Shown one piece after another: positions 6,338-6,801 of a DNA stretch of 6,801 nucleotides. This stretch comes from an uncultured Eubacteriales bacterium. GTDB taxonomy: Bacteria > Bacillota > Clostridia > Oscillospirales > UBA644. The position numbers and the translations under genes were made by a program. The first letter of the stretch is position 1, and the number at the start of each line of letters is the position of its first letter. Under the pieces are notes generated by a model, which did not search any database, was not told the origin of the DNA, and worked only from the letters and a program-made list of their open reading frames with translations. Location: positions 1-6,801 of the forward strand of contig CAKSPP010000074.1 of the NCBI GenBank assembly GCA_934481505.1, read 5' to 3'.

Positions 6338-6394
6338 CCGAGAAAATTCTCAGGAGAAAATCGCTTTATATATTATAATTCTTATATATAACAG

Positions 6395-6423
6395 ATTATA
6401 CATTCAAAAATCGACAAAGTCAA
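6395..6423 (-). promoter_or_regulatory. SigA-type promoter of the four-gene operon
   Basis: On the minus strand, -35 TTGACT (complement of 6418-6423) and a perfect -10 TATAAT (complement of 6395-6400) are separated by exactly 17 bp. Transcription should start near 6388, giving a leader of about 65 nt before ATG 6322. No other promoter of this quality was seen in the intergenic gap, and the three downstream genes have no space for their own, so this is likely the main promoter for the operon. Confidence 0.85.
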
Positions 6424-6470
6424 GCATTTTACGCCCGAAACCGAAGTCTTGCCGTAAATTTCATTTTTAT

Positions 6471-6498
6471 ATCATAATCCGAAAGGAAAAGTTTTCAA
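6471..6498 (-). promoter_or_regulatory. Possible second upstream promoter of the same operon
   Basis: On the minus strand TTGAAA (complement of 6493-6498) and TATGAT (complement of 6471-6476) are separated by 16 bp, each matching 5 of 6 consensus bases. It lies about 75 bp upstream of the better promoter. In such AT-rich DNA chance matches are common, so this is only a candidate. Confidence 0.3.
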
Positions 6499-6630
6499 CA
6501 AATTTAACTATAACTTAAAATACATCAAAAAAATATTGAAATAAACATTAAAAATATAAATTTAAGAAAAATATGTTTCAAATCATATAGAGGTATACAG
6601 TCATTCACTTTCCGCTAATCGGGCTAAAAT

Positions 6631-6683
6631 TTGACAAAAGTATTAAAATATGCGGTTAAAAGATATACGGAGTGTGATAAAAT
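6631..6683 (+). promoter_or_regulatory. Promoter elements for the rightward gene at 6712
   Basis: A perfect -35 hexamer TTGACA lies at 6631-6636, but only poor -10 candidates sit 17-19 bp downstream (around GTTAAAA, 6655-6661). Separately, TGATAAAAT (6675-6683) is an extended -10 element (TG-n-TAAAAT, 5 of 6 in the hexamer), which would start transcription near 6690 and leave a leader of about 20 nt. Either or both may be used; the two boxes are too far apart to work as one promoter. Confidence 0.4.
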
Positions 6684-6711
6684 TACGCAGCGAAAACGAA
6701 AGGAGTGGATT

Positions 6712-6801
6712 ATGCCGAAAAGAAAAAGACCCGATCCGAAAAAACTCATAAGCGATAAAGAGCGTCTTAAAAAGGCGGTTCCTACCGAATATTGCCGGAT
6801 G
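6712..6801 (+). CDS. Start of an unrecognised, strongly basic protein (3' end outside window)
   Basis: Thirty codons are visible, open to the window edge. ATG 6712 is preceded by a near-ideal Shine-Dalgarno (AAAGGAGTGG, with AGGAG at 6701-6705, 6 nt spacing) and by promoter-like elements, so a real gene start is likely. The N-terminus is M-P-K-R-K-R-P-D-P-K-K-L, and 11 of the first 30 residues are lysine or arginine, with one cysteine (C28). There is no signal peptide or membrane segment in this part. The charge would suit a nucleic-acid-binding or ribosome-associated protein, but that is guesswork and I do not recognise the family. It is transcribed away from the S11-like operon. Confidence 0.65.
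   Translation, partial: MPKRKRPDPKKLISDKERLKKAVPTEYCRM

Larger units (their letters stand above)
6323..6711. other. AT-rich divergent intergenic region
   Basis: These 389 bases separate the leftward operon from the rightward gene at 6712. They hold the leftward promoter and leader (about 6323-6423), a weaker leftward candidate promoter (6471-6498) and rightward promoter elements (6631-6683). The middle, about 6490-6600, is very AT-rich with A- and T-runs and contains no supported ORF, terminator, tRNA or structured RNA that I can see. In the leftward leader, GAGAAAAT occurs twice (6340-6347 and 6354-6361), 14 bp apart; the first copy is part of GAGAA-AA-TTCTC. Confidence 0.7.

Noticed and set aside
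6340..6351. GAGAA-AA-TTCTC inverted repeat as a hairpin terminator or riboswitch stem
   Set aside because: Only five base pairs with a two-base centre, too small a loop for an RNA hairpin, and no T-run. At most a DNA operator half-site pattern.
6429..6464. 12-codon leader peptide frame on the - strand upstream of the S11-like operon
   Set aside because: No Shine-Dalgarno, no run of regulatory codons, and it lies upstream of the good promoter rather than in its leader.
6490..6600. Very AT-rich stretch as a replication origin or horizontally acquired segment
   Set aside because: No DnaA-box-like TTATCCACA, no iterons and no flanking mobile-element marks. AT-rich intergenic DNA is ordinary in this kind of genome.

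Overview
The window looks like chromosomal DNA from a low-to-medium GC Bacillota, most likely a gut-type Clostridia member. The pointers are a TrpXYZ-type ABC uptake system, a YerC/YecD-family TrpR-like protein, an Hsp33, a YqeM-like methyltransferase, a Gram-positive style envelope protein (signal peptide, extracellular S11-like domain, one membrane helix, cytoplasmic tail), purine-rich Shine-Dalgarno sites and a consensus SigA promoter. The placement is inferred from gene families and style, not from a marker gene. No phage, transposon, CRISPR, rRNA or tRNA signal was seen.

Layout. Positions 1-2457 (+) carry the end of a substrate-binding protein gene, a membrane permease and an ATPase. They are closely spaced and the last two overlap, so this is an operon for one ABC importer of the TrpX/TrpY/TrpZ type, probably taking up an aromatic amino acid or similar small molecule. 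It meets a convergent operon at a shared bidirectional terminator (about 2456-2489). The convergent operon is read from about 6388 down to 2488. Its order is: a 692-residue S11 (PBP5/DacA-like) membrane protein, a YerC-like TrpR-family DNA-binding protein, a class I SAM methyltransferase and a compact Hsp33. Junctions are 13 nt, a 4-nt ATGA overlap and 1 nt, so the four are very probably co-transcribed from the TTGACT-17-TATAAT promoter at 6395-6423. Positions 6323-6711 are an AT-rich divergent intergenic region. From 6712 (+) a new, unrecognised, strongly basic protein starts and runs off the window.

The most notable object is the 692-residue protein. It has the fold signature of a D-Ala-D-Ala carboxypeptidase, but all three active-site motifs (SxxK, SxN, KTG) are lost. 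It also carries a roughly 279-residue charged cytoplasmic tail with four degenerate copies of a short V-[VI]-[KT]-x-x-[DR]-G-x-[VE]-x-x-K motif. I read it as a probable pseudoenzyme that may bind cell-wall material outside and partner proteins inside. Its place at the head of an operon with a DNA-binding protein, a methyltransferase and a redox chaperone is suggestive, but a functional link is inference only.
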